Notes under the pieces: generated by a model
Seen by the model: only the letters and a program-made list of their open reading frames with translations
The model's database searches: none
Told to the model about the DNA's origin: nothing
Shown: positions 23,259 to 34,834 of the stretch, in pieces
How the letters are laid out: the number at the start of each line of letters is the position of its first letter
Position numbering within the stretch: the first letter of the stretch is position 1
Program-made: the position numbers and the translations under genes
NCBI RefSeq assembly: GCF_027943255.1
Contig: NC_072893.1
Span: forward strand, 43,794,001-43,858,000
Reading direction: 5' to 3'
DNA length: 64,000 nt
Source: Anastrepha obliqua
Lineage: Eukaryota > Arthropoda > Insecta > Diptera > Tephritidae

Positions 23259-23445
23259 TCAGTAGCAAGTCCAATCTCCTGCACTGTCAATTATGGCCTG
23301 GCACCGTCGGGGCATACTTTCCACTAGTTTTTCTGCATATTCTACCGGAAAAGACCTCCAAATTTTCCGAATTTGTCGAGAAAGTTGATCTAAATTACAT
23401 GGCTTGCGTCAGCGAAGCTGCATTTTCATCACAGCCCACACATTT
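23259..23445 (-). pseudogene. Tc1 transposase C-terminal fragment
   Basis: The minus strand reads VWAVMKMQLR, KPCNLDQLSRQIRKIW and VESMPRRCQAIIDSAGDWT before a stop at 23,259. The VESMPRRCQAVI segment is characteristic of the end of Tc1-like transposases (about 340 residues). The catalytic domain is absent; one in-frame stop replaces a residue after MQLR. A possible TTAA element adjoins it upstream. Confidence 0.85.
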
Positions 23446-23449
23446 TTTT

Positions 23450-24037
23450 TTACCAGAAATTTATTAAAGTTTTAACAATACATAAAAAAGCTCAAACAAA
23501 AAAACTGAAAATTTTATAAGCTGTTGAAGTGGGGGTCCAAAAAAAAAGGCGCGCTACACTTGTCATGGTTGCAAGCTTTCTAATAACGTGAAACAAAAAA
23601 GTTAAAAAGATTATTAATTTAGATGAATGCCACTATCGTACTAACTAAGAAAAAGTGGAAAATTTTTTTTTTGCTAAATTACGGCTGTCCCAAAAAATAG
23701 CACATTTTTGTGCTACTCTTTTTGACATTTCTAACATTTCTTTAAAATAGAAAAAAAATTTTTTTTTTGTTAAGATAATAGTTTGTACGATAGAGATATG
23801 TATTGAAAAGACTCACACCAACTTTGATCGGTTCAGTAGAACTTGAGATATCACAACAAACGCTTTGAAAAATGTAGTTTCGCGTTCAAATTTCTCAGAC
23901 AAGACCGAGCGGAAGCGATGCCCTGTCACCAAAAAGGCTATAACTCATGATATAACAGGAATTTAAAAATATATTAATAAAAATAAAAAAACAAATTTCC
24001 ATATTTTAATAATTTAATTCTATACTAAAATACCCCC
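23450..24037. mobile_element. Probable TTAA-type element, right end visible
   Basis: The right end reads TATACTAAAATACCCCC followed by TTAA (24,038-24,041), like the G/C-rich termini of the other TTAA elements. The left boundary is not clear. The interior is non-coding. Confidence 0.35.
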
Positions 24038-24059
24038 TTAATGTCCAAGTTTGGCAGAT

Positions 24060-24246
24060 CGACAATTAAAGTCATTTCGTGCTCCCTTCTTTAACAGCCT
24101 GGGACGGTGATCCAACTTAAATCCCATCAACCTTCTCCACTACATCAAAAGCTGTAGAAATCTGCCCGTAAGAGGTTCCGTAATGATATCAAAATCGCCA
24201 CTTGTGAGTCTCACTGTGGTATCTCCACCATTTCACCTAGCAACCT
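24060..24246 (+). pseudogene. Non-LTR retrotransposon 3' end
   Basis: The reading LRAPFFNSL...NLNPINLLHYIKSC parallels the minus-strand reading at 40,700-40,800 and the end at 9.7-9.9 kb. A non-coding end closing with CACCTAGCAACCTAAAT follows. Only the last about 190 bases of the element are present. Confidence 0.65.
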
Positions 24247-24261
24247 AAATAGTACGGTATA

Positions 24262-25475
24262 CGAGGTGTGTTCAAAAAGTATCGCGAATTTACAAATTTC
24301 GCAGGTTACGTATATTCGAATTTCGATTTTTTTTTGTGGCAATATGTTGGTACTCATGTCTCTCACTCAAGCCGACGAGTTCAGCCATTTTGAATGTTCA
24401 GTTAGTTGTTGGCAGCTGTTTTGCTTGCACGTGTTTCGGCTCGTCTTCGATTTTTACTTATTCAAAAGGATGGATCAAAGAACCTGTATCAAGCTTTGTG
24501 TGAAAAACGAAATTAAGTGCGCGGATGCATTCCGAATGTTAACTGTGTCATACGGAGGAGCTACTTTAGACCAAAGCAATGTTTATGGGTCGTACAAAAT
24601 GTTCTCAGAAGGCCGAGATGATGTGAACGACGAAAAGCGTGCCGGACGCCCGAGCACTTCAATAACAGACGAAAAAATTGAAAATGGTATTGGCCAATGA
24701 TCGAACCACCGTTACAAAAGTAGCTGAGGACCTCGACATAACGATTGGCTCGTGCCATTCGATTTTTTTCAATGATTAGGGTAGGAGACGGGTCGCCGCA
24801 AAATTCGTACCAAAACTGCTCATAACTGGTAAAGAATCATGGGTTTATGGATATGACCTACAAACCAAAGCTCAATCATCTCAATGGAAGCTGCCGCACG
24901 AACCAAGAGCGAAAAAAGCGCGCCAAGTTCAGTCGAATGTAAAAGTTTTGCTTACCGTTTTCTTCGATTGGAGGGGCGTTGTGCATCATGAGTTCTTGCC
25001 ACAGGGTAAAACGGTCAATAAGGAATATTAGCTGCAAGTTATGCAAAATTTGCGCAATGCGAAGCAATCCGCTAAAAACGCCCGGATTTGTGGAAGAACA
25101 AAAATTGGCTCTTGCATCGCGATAACGCCCCTGCTCACACTGCTTGTGCGCGACAACACACCAATGATGCCACAGCCACCATTCCCCAGATCCGGCTCCC
25201 TGTGACTTTTTCTTGTTCCCGAAACTAAACAGGCTCATGAAAGGACGACGCTATGCTACGATTGAGGAGATAAAGACGGCATCGAAGGAGGAGCCGAACA
25301 AGATAAAAAAAAAAATATTTTTTGAAGTGCTTCGAAGATTGGGAAAAACGTTGGCACAAGTGCATAATATCTCATGGGGACTACTTTGAACGGGACAAAA
25401 TAGATATTATCTAATGAATAAATAAATAAGTTTTGAAAAAACATAAAATTCGCGATACTTTTTGAACACACCTCG
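24262..25475 (+). mobile_element. Mariner element, 1214 bp, near-perfect ends
   Basis: The outer 29 bases at each end are perfect inverted copies starting CGAGGTGTGTTCAAAAAGTA, and TA lies outside each (24,260-24,261 and 25,476-25,477). This is a full-length element in outline, though its transposase is broken. Confidence 0.92.
24470..25414 (+). pseudogene. Mariner-type transposase pseudogene
   Basis: It starts MDQRTCIKLCVKNEIKCADAF, followed by SNVYGSYKMFSEGRDDVNDE (helix-turn-helix linker) and AGRPSTS. After a stop and frame changes come EDLDITIGSC and RRVAAKFVPKLL. From there the sequence skips about 40 residues to ITGKESWVYGYD. The expected first catalytic aspartate (GDE) is lysine here. 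LHRDNAPAH retains the second D and PCDFFLFP the third. The C-terminus CIISHGDYF is readable before a stop at about 25,414. Multiple frameshifts and one in-frame TAG confirm inactivity. Confidence 0.92.
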
Positions 25476-25477
25476 TA

Positions 25478-26600
25478 TATGTGTGTACATGTATGTAAGG
25501 CCTTGAAAAAATCCTCTAAAAATAAAATTCCTAAAGGAGAATGTAACTTCATATTCCATTTTATACACCTTTCTCTGTATTCTGCGAACATTTTTGATCT
25601 CCACTCGTAGGTGCTAACATTTTGAAATTACTTGGCATATGGTCTTTCTGGCCCACATTTCCTGCTTACTCTTCTTCTGCCGCTTCTTTCTCTCATTCCT
25701 CTTTTTCTTCTGTCTCTTCCTCTGCAGGCTCCATCTCTCCTGCACCTTTCTCCACTGTATTTTTCTTTACTAGTTCTTCCTCTTCTAACTTTTCACCAGC
25801 TACGTCTTCCGCGACCACATTCTCCTGTGCTAGTGTTCCCTACCAGCAATAGCAAACTGTCGAAAGTGCGCAATACTTTTCTTCAGCTGTTTCAGCTGTG
25901 GTGAGCTGTTTGTTCAAGGCGAATCCTCGCTTCTTACAAGGTGATATCAGTAGATCTACTTATTTATTGCAATTTGTTGGTTTGAGTATCAAACTGATCT
26001 GTGTTTTTTTTTGCTTTTTTTTGTTGCTCATATTCTCAATGAAATCTCGACAGTCGAATCACCAAGCTGCAAAAATCAGTACATGTGAATTTTTTTTTTT
26101 TTTACTACTGCTATCACCTTGTGTTTGTTCTTGCTCTCGGTTTCTCTTTACTTTCATTTGCTGTTTTCACGGTTGCATTTTATTATAATTTTTAAATTTT
26201 ATATTCGATTTCACTTTTTTTATTACATTTTCTTGCGTCAACTGCTTTTGTTGAAGACACACGCGCACGTGAATTTATCCCCCACTGTTTGCTCATCTTT
26301 CATATATTTTCGATTTTTCTGATTCCCATTCAGTTTGATTGTCCCTAACAAGCTGTCAACTTGTACCGCATAAAATTTTGTTGCACATCTCGCAATTAAA
26401 GCGTAATTGTTGTTTTCTCGAATGTGTTTGTTTTCTACTGGTTCATCATGGCTGCCATTTCAGTATTATCTTGGTAAATCAGGGCAAAATAATGTACACT
26501 TTCGGCCATTACTGTACGTACACAAACGTAGTAATATCCGTGATAATTGACCACGTAATATGCATTGTTTACTGGTGGCGGATGTTTGTAATATAAAAAA
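25478..26600. other. Unassigned, with a pyrimidine-rich stretch
   Basis: At 25,660-25,830 the plus strand is strongly C/T-biased (CTTCTTCTG-like). This gives serine-rich and leucine-rich open frames by composition only. No gene was recognised. Confidence 0.4.
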
Positions 26601-27289
26601 GTGCGTGTAGCGTAGTACACATAACAGACGTGAAACTTTCAAGGCAGACAAAGAAAGAGGGAGAGACCCGAGAGAGAATGAAATAAATTCACATTATTTG
26701 CAGAGAATACAAATAGACAAAATTTACAAAAAACGGAGAAGGGTTACACCGGTCGACCGGTAAACGACGGACACAAACCGTGGCAACAACGCGCACTACT
26801 CCGAACGTTTATCACCCGCACAAAAGCAGCGATTCCAGGACGGCAGCAACGGCACAAATTACCGTAAGGCAATACCAATAAATCCGACGCCGGAATGGAC
26901 AGCACTTTATAGTACGCACAAGCACTAGCCAGGAAACGGAAATAAGCGCCAAAAAGTAGACATAAAAAAACGCCAAAAAATTGCGAACAAAAAACGCCCC
27001 AAACAGTAGCCACCAAGTAAATATAACGCCAAAAAGTAGGCACCTAAAATATATTTCCTACAAGTTTGCACCAACAAACAAGCGCCAAAAAGTAGGCAGT
27101 GCTATTTCTCACCAGAAATTAGCACCCACAAGGAAAAACTCAGGAAAAATAGCCTAAAGTGTATCTAAGATATATATAAGGTATAGCTCTCCCTCTCTCC
27201 TTTTCCTCTACGGTATATCTTTTTTCTCTCTCGCGGAACGAAAATGCACAAAACGTTGCATGGCCTTGAAATTTTATTCCCCATTCTAG
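26601..27289 (-). repeat. Unassigned ~700 bp repeat, copy B (inverted)
   Basis: The reverse complement of this segment aligns along its length with 9963-10,681, from CTAGAATGG to GTACTACGCTACACGCAC. It includes the TTTTTGGCG units, the TTTGTCTATTTGTATTCTC block and the CT-rich segment. It lacks most of the CT microsatellite and has an extra stretch near its right end (CTTGAAAGTTTCACG). See copy A for possible nature. Confidence 0.75.
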
Positions 27290-27304
27290 CTCGTCCATTG
27301 ACGC

Positions 27305-27530
27305 CTAACCACTATTTTCTACAACCATTAGTATATCGATGGTTATTGCCTTATGATCGTTGTACATGTAGATAGAACTTACAGTCCATGTTGCGTTGCG
27401 CGCTATAGTACTATGGGCGAGGGCGAGATCCACTATTGAGCATCCTCTTTCGGTTTGAAAAGTGGATTTACCAGGCACATTGAGCAATTCCAGGTCAAAT
27501 GCTGCCTGGCTTTCCAAAAGCACTCTGCCA
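27305..27530 (-). pseudogene. Non-LTR endonuclease (APE-type) fragment
   Basis: The minus strand reads LLESQAAFDLELLNVPGKST, then CSIVDLALAHSTIA and YMYNDHKAITIDI. SIVDL and SDHxAI-like motifs are the closing strands of the apurinic-like endonuclease of Jockey/I-type elements, with H of DHK as the catalytic histidine. Only about 70 residues are open. It abuts copy B of the unassigned repeat. Confidence 0.8.
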
Positions 27531-27639
27531 CGTCTGCTAGTACGGGTACTTGCCCAGGTAGTAGAGACTCAGTCATTACAGATTTTCTATATTGGTACCA
27601 GTCATCCCGAGAATGTACTTCTTTTTTGCAGTAGAGCTA

Positions 27640-28950
27640 TTTTCGCAGTAGAGTAGAGAATTTGACGAGAAGATTCTGAGAGAAAGTATACTACAAACTT
27701 CACACCCAATTCTCGTTACTGCAATTCGGCACTCATTTCATCCTAGCAGCACGGCACTTTAGTCAGTAGTCAGCTCTTTGCCCAGGTGGCCATCCCACCG
27801 GTATCCATCATGCAAGTCTGATCATCCTCATTAGGAGACTTCACAAAATCCATTTCCATAGATTATGTCTCTTGAACATTTGAATAAAACGTCAGCATTT
27901 GTCTGTTTTGTAATCACTTTTTCCAAGTTTTAGATATCTCGCTATGCCTCACTTATGGTTATTCCCAACAGACACTCGCTTATTTGAAATCATTCAGGCA
28001 TAAAAGTCCTTCATAAAAATGGCAGCTGCTTAGACAATTAAATATTTGCAAAATAAACTAAAATGAATATAAAGCAACCAAATATTTTTCCACCCATCCC
28101 AGGCAATAGTTAATGAATGCACGTCAAAGTTGGAAATTAGTAATTTTTGCTTCTTCAATAATTAGCATCAACTAAGGTGAGGCGGACGGCCCCGACCAAA
28201 ATGAGTGCTAACATTGACAAAGCCGAAAAATGCTGAATCTCCAGCTCACAATTAAAATCACCTGGCAACACAGCATAGCTCCTAGTGGCAGTAAGCATTT
28301 AATCGCAAGCCAAGTTAAGACTTCAGTGGCGACAGCAGTGGGAATTGCTCATTTACCAACATCCACTCGTAGCTACGTAGAGTATCATTACTTACCTACC
28401 AAGTTTATCGCATTCCGCGGCTAATTACTGCTAAGCGTCGCATTGCGCGGCACGATGTGGCACGTGACGTGTGGCAAGTGGCATACGTTGATAAGGATCG
28501 CTTTTTCGCCTATGGCGCTTTAATGAAGATTATAATTGCAGGAATCCTTTAAAACCTCAATGACATCCTTTGCTCCATACTCCTCGTTGTGGTTACTGTA
28601 ACAGATCAGCGAATAAAGCAGCGTAAACAACATCGCCTTTATAAAAGCAGTGAAAAGCCAAGCAGTTCTGCAACGTTAAGAGATGGATGGTTAGGCGAAT
28701 AAGCTCGAAAAGTGTACGCGGCAAAAGCCAGATGTTTGCTATGGAGATAAAAGGCACCATAAGTACATGAAACTCCTGAATATTAGGGCGGGTGACATTT
28801 CATCAGAATTTTGTTCTCGTGTCCAAATTAGTCTGCTAGTGATTCTGAAACGAAAATATTCATGGGAGCCTCATCATTTTTAGTTTTCTTCACCCATCAT
28901 TGTTTGCCAGGCTAAACAAATAGTCCGGGGACCAGGGGTCGATTTTGGAC
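27640..28950. other. No recognised feature
   Basis: About 1.3 kb of mostly unique sequence with no conserved frame or repeat I can identify. Confidence 0.4.
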
Positions 28951-29349
28951 TGCGTTTTTATACCGTTAAATTCTTGACTACCATATATTATATTTGTGAC
29001 TTAGCTTTCATGAATAAAGAAAGTGAACGTCAGCTGGCGCACCCGCGGTGGGTGTGATTGTGGGAGGGTACGAAATGTGTCGAAAAAAAATTTCTACCAA
29101 CTCATTTTATACCGGCTGAAATTTTGTTTCATGTATTCTTGACATTTAGTAGAATAAAACAAAAAATAGTCAGCTGCGCGGTAGAGGTGGGAAAATACGT
29201 CAGATAAACAGACGAACTTGTAAGATAAATTAAAAAGTAAAACAACTTTATACCGATTGAAACTTTTTACATAATTTTGGACACATATGAAAATATAATA
29301 ATGATGGTCAGCTGCGTTTATAGTGGTGGGAAGACCGTAAGCCGAAGCA
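28951..29349. repeat. Degenerate ~145 bp tandem repeat
   Basis: The block TTTATACCG starts at about 28,957, 29,105 and 29,247 (spacings about 148 and 142). Each is followed by a GTCAGCTG block and a GGTGGG block (29,031, 29,171 and 29,307). Units are strongly diverged between these anchors. The last unit forms one arm of a hairpin. Confidence 0.6.
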
Positions 29350-29439
29350 TTGAAAATTCCGCGCGCCGCCGAAATGTATGAACGCAATGATACATTCTTG
29401 CTTCGGCTGATGGTCTTCCCACCGCTATAAACGCAGCTG
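29309..29439. repeat. Long inverted repeat (41-base arms, 49-base loop)
   Basis: The arms 29,309-29,349 and 29,399-29,439 start CAGCTGCGTTTATAG and pair with about four mismatches. The right arm touches the truncation point of a mariner, and the left arm is also the last unit of the tandem array. Confidence 0.75.
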
Positions 29440-29799
29440 AATCCAAGTCACCTGTTTCTAAATCATTCTCAAACCATGCAATCGCTTGGTAATGGATTGG
29501 TGGGTAACTCCTAATACTGAAGCAAGCTCTTCTTGCGTTTGACACGGATCCTCATTGAGCAATGCCTCCGATTCAGCGTCTTCGAAGGTTTTTGGCCTTC
29601 CTTCACGCGAACGGTCGTCAACATTAAAATCACCGTCTTTGAAGGGACGAAAGCAATCTCGACACGTTGTTTCACTTAAAGCAGTATCTTCATAAACTTT
29701 GTGTAGCTCTCGATACGCTTCAGCCGCCGTTTTTTTCGAATGAAAGAGGAAAATCAACACTTCCCGCAAATGGCGATTATTCGGCACAAAATCGGACAT
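29440..29799 (-). pseudogene. Mariner transposase, N-terminal third
   Basis: Translation from 29,799 (MSDFVPNNRHLREVLIFLFH) gives a clean N-terminal domain. It has both helix-turn-helix motifs (KKTAAEAYRELHKVY and TQEELASVLGVTHQSI) and the linker GDFNVDD. It ends at LHGLRMI followed by a stop in place of Q, then KQVTW. The frame is open for about 113 residues, much less decayed than most relics here. The catalytic domain is lost because the element is truncated at 29,440 where the inverted repeat starts. The style is close to Mos1. Confidence 0.9.
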
Positions 29800-29964
29800 T
29801 TTCACAAAACCAAAAGTATATGATACCAAAACAAAATCGCTTAAGTGTCGTAGCAGTTGGTTCACTATATATCTAAGCTTGGTTTATGATGCTTAGGTTC
29901 TGTTAGAATCGACTAGCACACACTGCTGGCGGCATCTAAAGCGGGAACTTAGTTGCGCACCTGA
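29440..29964 (-). mobile_element. Truncated mariner with its 5' terminal repeat
   Basis: The outer end (minus strand TCAGGTGCGCAACTAAGTTC, ending at 29,964) is followed by TA. It resembles the Mos1-type end (CAGGTGTACAAGTA). The 3' two-thirds and the opposite end are missing. Confidence 0.65.
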
Positions 29965-30159
29965 TATTTTTTTTAACGAAAAAAAAGTTATTTTTTAGAA
30001 CAAATTGACACATCCTAATGTGTATATAATGAAGAGATTTATTTTAATTTGACGCGTATAAATTTTATTATGTACTCTGCCGAGCTTCTGCTACAATTTG
30101 TGTCATGCATCTTGATATTGTTTCACAACAGAAGAGACCGGCAATTTTCTACCGCCTCT

Positions 30160-30345
30160 GAACGACTGATGTTTCTTTAGAGAGGATTTTTCATGGCCGA
30201 AATGTACTCCGAGGCTTGCCAATTTCTGCCAAAATTTGAGCGCTACCAGAAAACCGCACTCCTATAATTTGATATTTCATCTCCACATAGCGCATTGCAC
30301 TCTGAATGAACCGAAAGTTAGTCACGCACAAAACGACTCAGCTAA
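30160..30345 (-). mobile_element. Degenerate SINE copy
   Basis: The body motifs GGCCATGAAAAATCCTC and CAAGCCTCGGAGTACATTTC, read on the minus strand, match the SINE at 22.5-22.8 kb. The tRNA-like head survives only as TTAGCTGAGT...GTGCGTGACTAAC. Confidence 0.55.
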
Positions 30346-31245
30346 GGCCATCCCAGTTAGAACTCATTTGAATTTCGCCAACGTCACTTAGAATATTTTG
30401 TATCCCTAATCTAGTTTCTAAATTTAGCTGATTAAAGTCAAATTATCCGCTTCTCGCTTTCCCCTTTTCATTTAATATTCGCTAACTGTAATAATTAGTT
30501 AAGCATAATTTAAGCGGCCTTGGCAGCGGTTTTTGTTGACTCATCTTTTTTATACGAGTATTTACCTCAATTAGATAATGAAGCAACAGCTTTAACAAGT
30601 TCTCGGTGACACAAGGCAGCTTGCCGTTTTAACGGATTCTTAATTGCCTGCTTTTATTGCCGTAACTACGACTGGTAAGTATTGAAAGAATGAAAACCAA
30701 GGAAAAGCAACCCAAAACATTCAAGAACATTTAACCACAAAGGGAAGTAGAATTCAATTAAACTAATTCAAGCGATTATTAATTATTTTTATCTTGGCTC
30801 ATAACAAAAAAGGGTTTTAGAATCAGATGATATGCAAAAAACAAAAACCATGAACTTATTTTCATCTTATTACAAGTATGTATTTTCCTCTTTATTTTTT
30901 CTTCCTTTATATTTAAGATACAGTGAGCCGACAAATATCGGAGTGTGAGCAAATCGATTTCATTTTTTAGGTAATCTTTTAGGTGATACATTTTACAATG
31001 CATACGGCGAGAAAAAATTCGTAGTAAAAAGTTCCGTTATTTTTGCTTTTGTTCGTATGCATTGTCCACTCATAAATTATGCTCAGTTTTCTGGCAAATT
31101 TCGCTTGTTAACAATGGAATGCGGAGCTAAGGAAAATCGCATTGAAGTGATTGCATTAGAAAAGTGTGGTTTATTACTATTATTAGAAGGCCATTACGCA
31201 CTGCGACCAGAGCTGATCTATTGTGAAGGGCCTATTTTTGTAACC
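30346..31245. other. No recognised feature
   Basis: A+T-rich spacer. The open frame at 31,057-31,257 matches no family I know. Confidence 0.35.
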
Positions 31246-32845
31246 CTAGAGTTTTAGGCTTTTCAAAAGTTTTAGCACAATTTTAGGTTTGTTGTTCCAA
31301 AGATTGCATGGAGATACTAGGATACCACCAAGGTGATAAAGTCTCTGTCTGCCCAATGCAGGACATTCACAAAGCACATGTTTTGAGCTTTCTATGTCCA
31401 TTTCGCAAAAGCGGCTGCAGTGACCTGTAAGATATCTGCTCAGTGAGAGTAGCTTGTCAGATATTCCTTTGTTGGGACTTAGGAATAGTCTGGCTTGACG
31501 CTGACCGGCACAGTTCAGCCAGTGTGCGGCAAGTTTTCTTTCTTCCCATTTCCTAAGGAATTCATTAATGTGGCCTTTTGTCAGTCCACAGAAAGGCTCA
31601 GGATGAGGAAGTTGCATATTTGCTCCTTGTTTTGCAAGGTCAACAGCCATTTCATTTCCCTCATGTCCTCCATGTCCCGGAATCCAGCTTAGTGTTATTA
31701 TGTTGAGGTTTCCTAACGTGTTGAGAAGGTTTAGGCAATCATTTACCATTTTAGAGGTGATGGTTGTTGATAGAAGGGTATGTAGAAGTATGTAGATGTG
31801 AGTACTTCTCATTTTCCTGCTAAAGCATTCTCTCACACATATTTCAATGGCATGTATTTCTGCCTGGAATATTGTTGGGTAGAGTCCCATCGGAATCGAT
31901 TTTTTGAATTTAGGCCCATTGATTCCTGCCCCTGTTCTACCATTTTCCAATTTGGGCCCATCAGTAAACCATAGCTAAGAGCCAGGTTTGAAAGTGATAG
32001 AATTACTTCTCCAGTCTGTGCGTTCATTAATTATAACTTGGAAGTTCATGCAGAGTATTGGTTTGGGTGCTGGTATATCATCGCTATGTATCATCTTCTC
32101 AGATATTTAAATGTCCTTTCATATCCCCATTTTGAAGTTCAGATATACCTTTTAATATTAATGCACTCCAGCGAGCTTCCCTTTCAATTATAATTGGAAG
32201 CGGTGGTATGTTCAGGAGCACACCCAATGCATCCGTGGGACATGTTTTCATAGCCCCTGCAATACCATCACATATCAGGCGATGCAGTTTGTTTAATTCG
32301 TTTACTGCCTTTCTTTGCTTGACCTTGGGCCACCATGCTGAGGATGCATAAGTGACTATGGGTTTCACAACTGTGGTGAATGTCCAGAAGGTCATTCTAG
32401 GGTTTAGTCCCTATGTCGTACCAAAAAGTCTTGTGCAGGCAAAGAATGCCCTTGTGGCTTTTGAAATAACTCTCTCAATATGGGAATTCCACGTAAGCGT
32501 TTTGTCAAGACTGACTCCAAGATAGTTCGCTTCCGTCGAGACTTGAAGTGTTGTTCCATTAAGGGTCGGACATTTGAGAATTATGTTCCTTCTCCTAGTA
32601 AACGGTACAAATGCTATTTTGGGTGGGTTAATGTAAAGCCCTTTTTCCGTGCTCCATTTGTTTATTATTGTAAGGGCTTGCTCCATGCGATCCGAAATGG
32701 CTTCCTCATGCCAGCCTAATACATAAACTACTACGTCATCAGCGTAACCCTGAGTGTGAAAATCTAGCTTGTTCAGTTTGTGGAGAAGTTTATCTATGTC
32801 TAGAGTCCACAAAAGTGGACAGAATACGCCTCCTTAGGGGCAACC
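31246..32845 (-). pseudogene. Non-LTR retrotransposon: reverse transcriptase and RNase H relic
   Basis: Minus strand from about 32,843: RGCP, a stop in place of Q, then GGVFCPLLW (motif B). HTQGYADDVVVY follows (intact polymerase box near 32,740), then FTRRRNI, ANYLGVSLDKTLTWNSHI and, after a frameshift, VVKPIVTYASSAWW. Next come a FTDG block (first RNase H acidic residue), FQAEIHAIEICV, and an eroded SDSQAA site that reads LLHTLLSTTI. IPGHGGHEGNEMAVDLAKQG and a final YLTGHCSRFCEMD...HVLCECPALGRQR zinc segment end at LKSLKL. The 31,246-31,950 part is open for 234 residues. Order and domain content fit I/Loa/R1-type elements. Endonuclease and gag are absent. Confidence 0.9.
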
Positions 32846-32849
32846 TCTT

Positions 32850-33445
32850 GTGGCTTTGATAGATTGTGGTAAAAGTGCAAGTGAGATTTACGAATTGCTG
32901 AAAAAACTTAATATTTCGTTTTTCCCACATGTCTGAAGTGACAGATAGACAAAAAAGTGCTCGTCTTCGCATCGTTCGAAGAAATCCTCTTACAAAGCAG
33001 AAAATCATGTCCAGTGAAATTAATCCATCAACCAGATCCATGTCAAGACTAATTAGAGTTGACCTCCACATGAAAGCTTCCCGTCGCTCAACTGGTTATC
33101 TTTTACAAACGCGTTTGAAGAGTTTTAGACTCGACAGATATAAGCAGCTCGCGGCCAACGGCCATGAAAATATTCTTTTCACAGATGAGAAAATATTCAC
33201 TCTTCAGAAAGTTTTTAATAAGCGAAACGACAAAATCTATACTAAAACCTCTAAAGGCGCAAAAAATGTTGTTCCACGGGTTCAGCGTGGCCACCATTCA
33301 GCCTGCGGAATGGTTTGGTTGGGAGTGTCTTGTAAAGACGTTACATCTCTTCATTTTTGCGAAAAAGAGGTTAAGACTGGGGCAAAAGTGTACCAACAGG
33401 ATGTCTTAGAAGGCGTTGCCCATAAGGCAAAAACCACCCAGTAGT
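32850..33445 (+). pseudogene. Tc1/mariner transposase relic with internal deletion
   Basis: It begins LIDCGKSASEIYELLKKL and, after a short gap, continues as a 171-residue open stretch from 32,929. That stretch carries RRNPLTKQKIM, SMSRLIRVDL, FTDEKIF (first catalytic D), YTKTSKGAK and VQRGHHSACGMVWLGVS. At about 33,412 the frame passes from LEGVA directly to HKAKTTQ. In relatives HKAK follows the second catalytic aspartate (QQDxAPAHKAK). The second D is therefore deleted, and the third D region is not recognisable beyond a stop at 33,442. It abuts the RT relic on the opposite strand at about 32,846. Confidence 0.85.
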
Positions 33446-34103
33446 GGCCATCTGGAAGTCTACCTGATCTGTCAAAAGATCTCACCTAGACCTCTACCAT
33501 CCATTGGGTTGCCAGTGCTATGTATGTAGTTGGAATCGAAGATATTATTTTTTGTTTCATAAGAACGAACTATTATTTAAAAATAATACAAAAAAATAAC
33601 TTAAAATGTTTCACATTATTAATTAGTGCAATTTTCAGCTCAGATTTCCATGTGCGTGTGAGCGAAGTTAACTATAAATTATTCGGACTAAGTGGATGCT
33701 TTTAATGAAAATTTGATGAATTTACTGCAATTGTTGCCTTAGTGAAATGAATGCCTAATGCACAGTACTGCTGTATGTATGAAATTAACAAAGTATTATA
33801 ATACACTTGCACGCATACTACAAACATACACATGCACCGCATGCATTCACCAACAAATGAGTAGAACTCTTTAATATTCTACACTCATTAAAACGGGCCA
33901 AACAATCAACACAACTAAACATAATTGATATTACTTGCCAAAGTGAAATATCATACCCATTTTCCTTTTAATAAAATTTTGAACATATGAACGCAGGTTT
34001 CACATACATACATACATACACACATACATATACAGCGCGTTTAGTAACTACGCATATAGCACAGGCACTCATTAACAAGTTTGACAATTTATTCGCTTCT
34101 TGT
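33446..34103. other. Spacer with ACAT microsatellite
   Basis: Near 33,998-34,036 there is an (ACAT/ACAC)n run. No gene was recognised. Confidence 0.4.
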
Positions 34104-34107
34104 TTAA

Positions 34108-34834
34108 GGGGGCAGCCTGCTTGAGAGGCTTCAAAAAATCGATTTTTTCGTGGATTTTTTTGGGAAGGAAAGAAATATTCGATTCAAATTAAACTTTCAG
34201 GTTTTATTGCTATATATTTCAATAATCTTCTCAAATTTTTTCATTAAAATACATGTCATATTATGCCTGGTACAAGCATTTTGCCGAGGCGCCTCGAGTG
34301 TGCATGTGTCATGCGGCGGGAAAGATGCAATTTTCATCCGAAACCAAAAGCCCAAAAAAATTATTATTTTAGTATAGTATAGCTCCTAGTTAAACCAAGA
34401 AAATTAAACAAAAAGTGGGAAATTCAACAATTTTTCGCTAATTAAAATTTTTTTTGGAAAAAATTCACTTTAGATTGTTTAAAAAGTGGGTTAATCATAA
34501 CTTTCTTAAGGTTTTTTAGGTTCAACTAGAAGAGAATTTAATTCCGAATACAATCAATGTTATCTCGATGTTTCGATAGGACGTTTAACTTTTTCCCCAT
34601 CTTTCCCGCCAATTAGGAAAAATCGTAAAAATAAGAAACCGATAAATCGCACTTCGAGCGATCCGGCCGCTGGTATACCTGCTCGACGCTTACTCTCAAT
34701 TTCTTCTGTAACTCCGAAAATATTTTGAATTTGCTTCTGAAATTTCGAGGACACATTCTTGGATAGTTTGGGAAGACATTTATCCAAAACAAAAAAAAAT
34801 CGATTTTTTGAAGCCTCTAAAGCAGGCTCAGCTT
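34108..34834. mobile_element. TTAA-flanked non-autonomous element (727 bp)
   Basis: TTAA at 34,104-34,107 and 34,835-34,838 flanks inverted ends that share AGCCTGCTT.AGAGGCTTC and CAAAAAATCGATTTTTT. The outermost 7-9 bases are diverged (GGGGGC versus AAGCTG). Size and layout parallel the elements at 6.8 and 36.7 kb. The open frame on its minus strand (34,560-34,880) is not recognised and crosses the right end, so I do not call it a gene. Confidence 0.7.

Noticed and set aside
25622..25852. Serine- and leucine-rich open frames
   Set aside because: They come from a pyrimidine-rich tract read in several frames at once. No domain or start context supports a protein.
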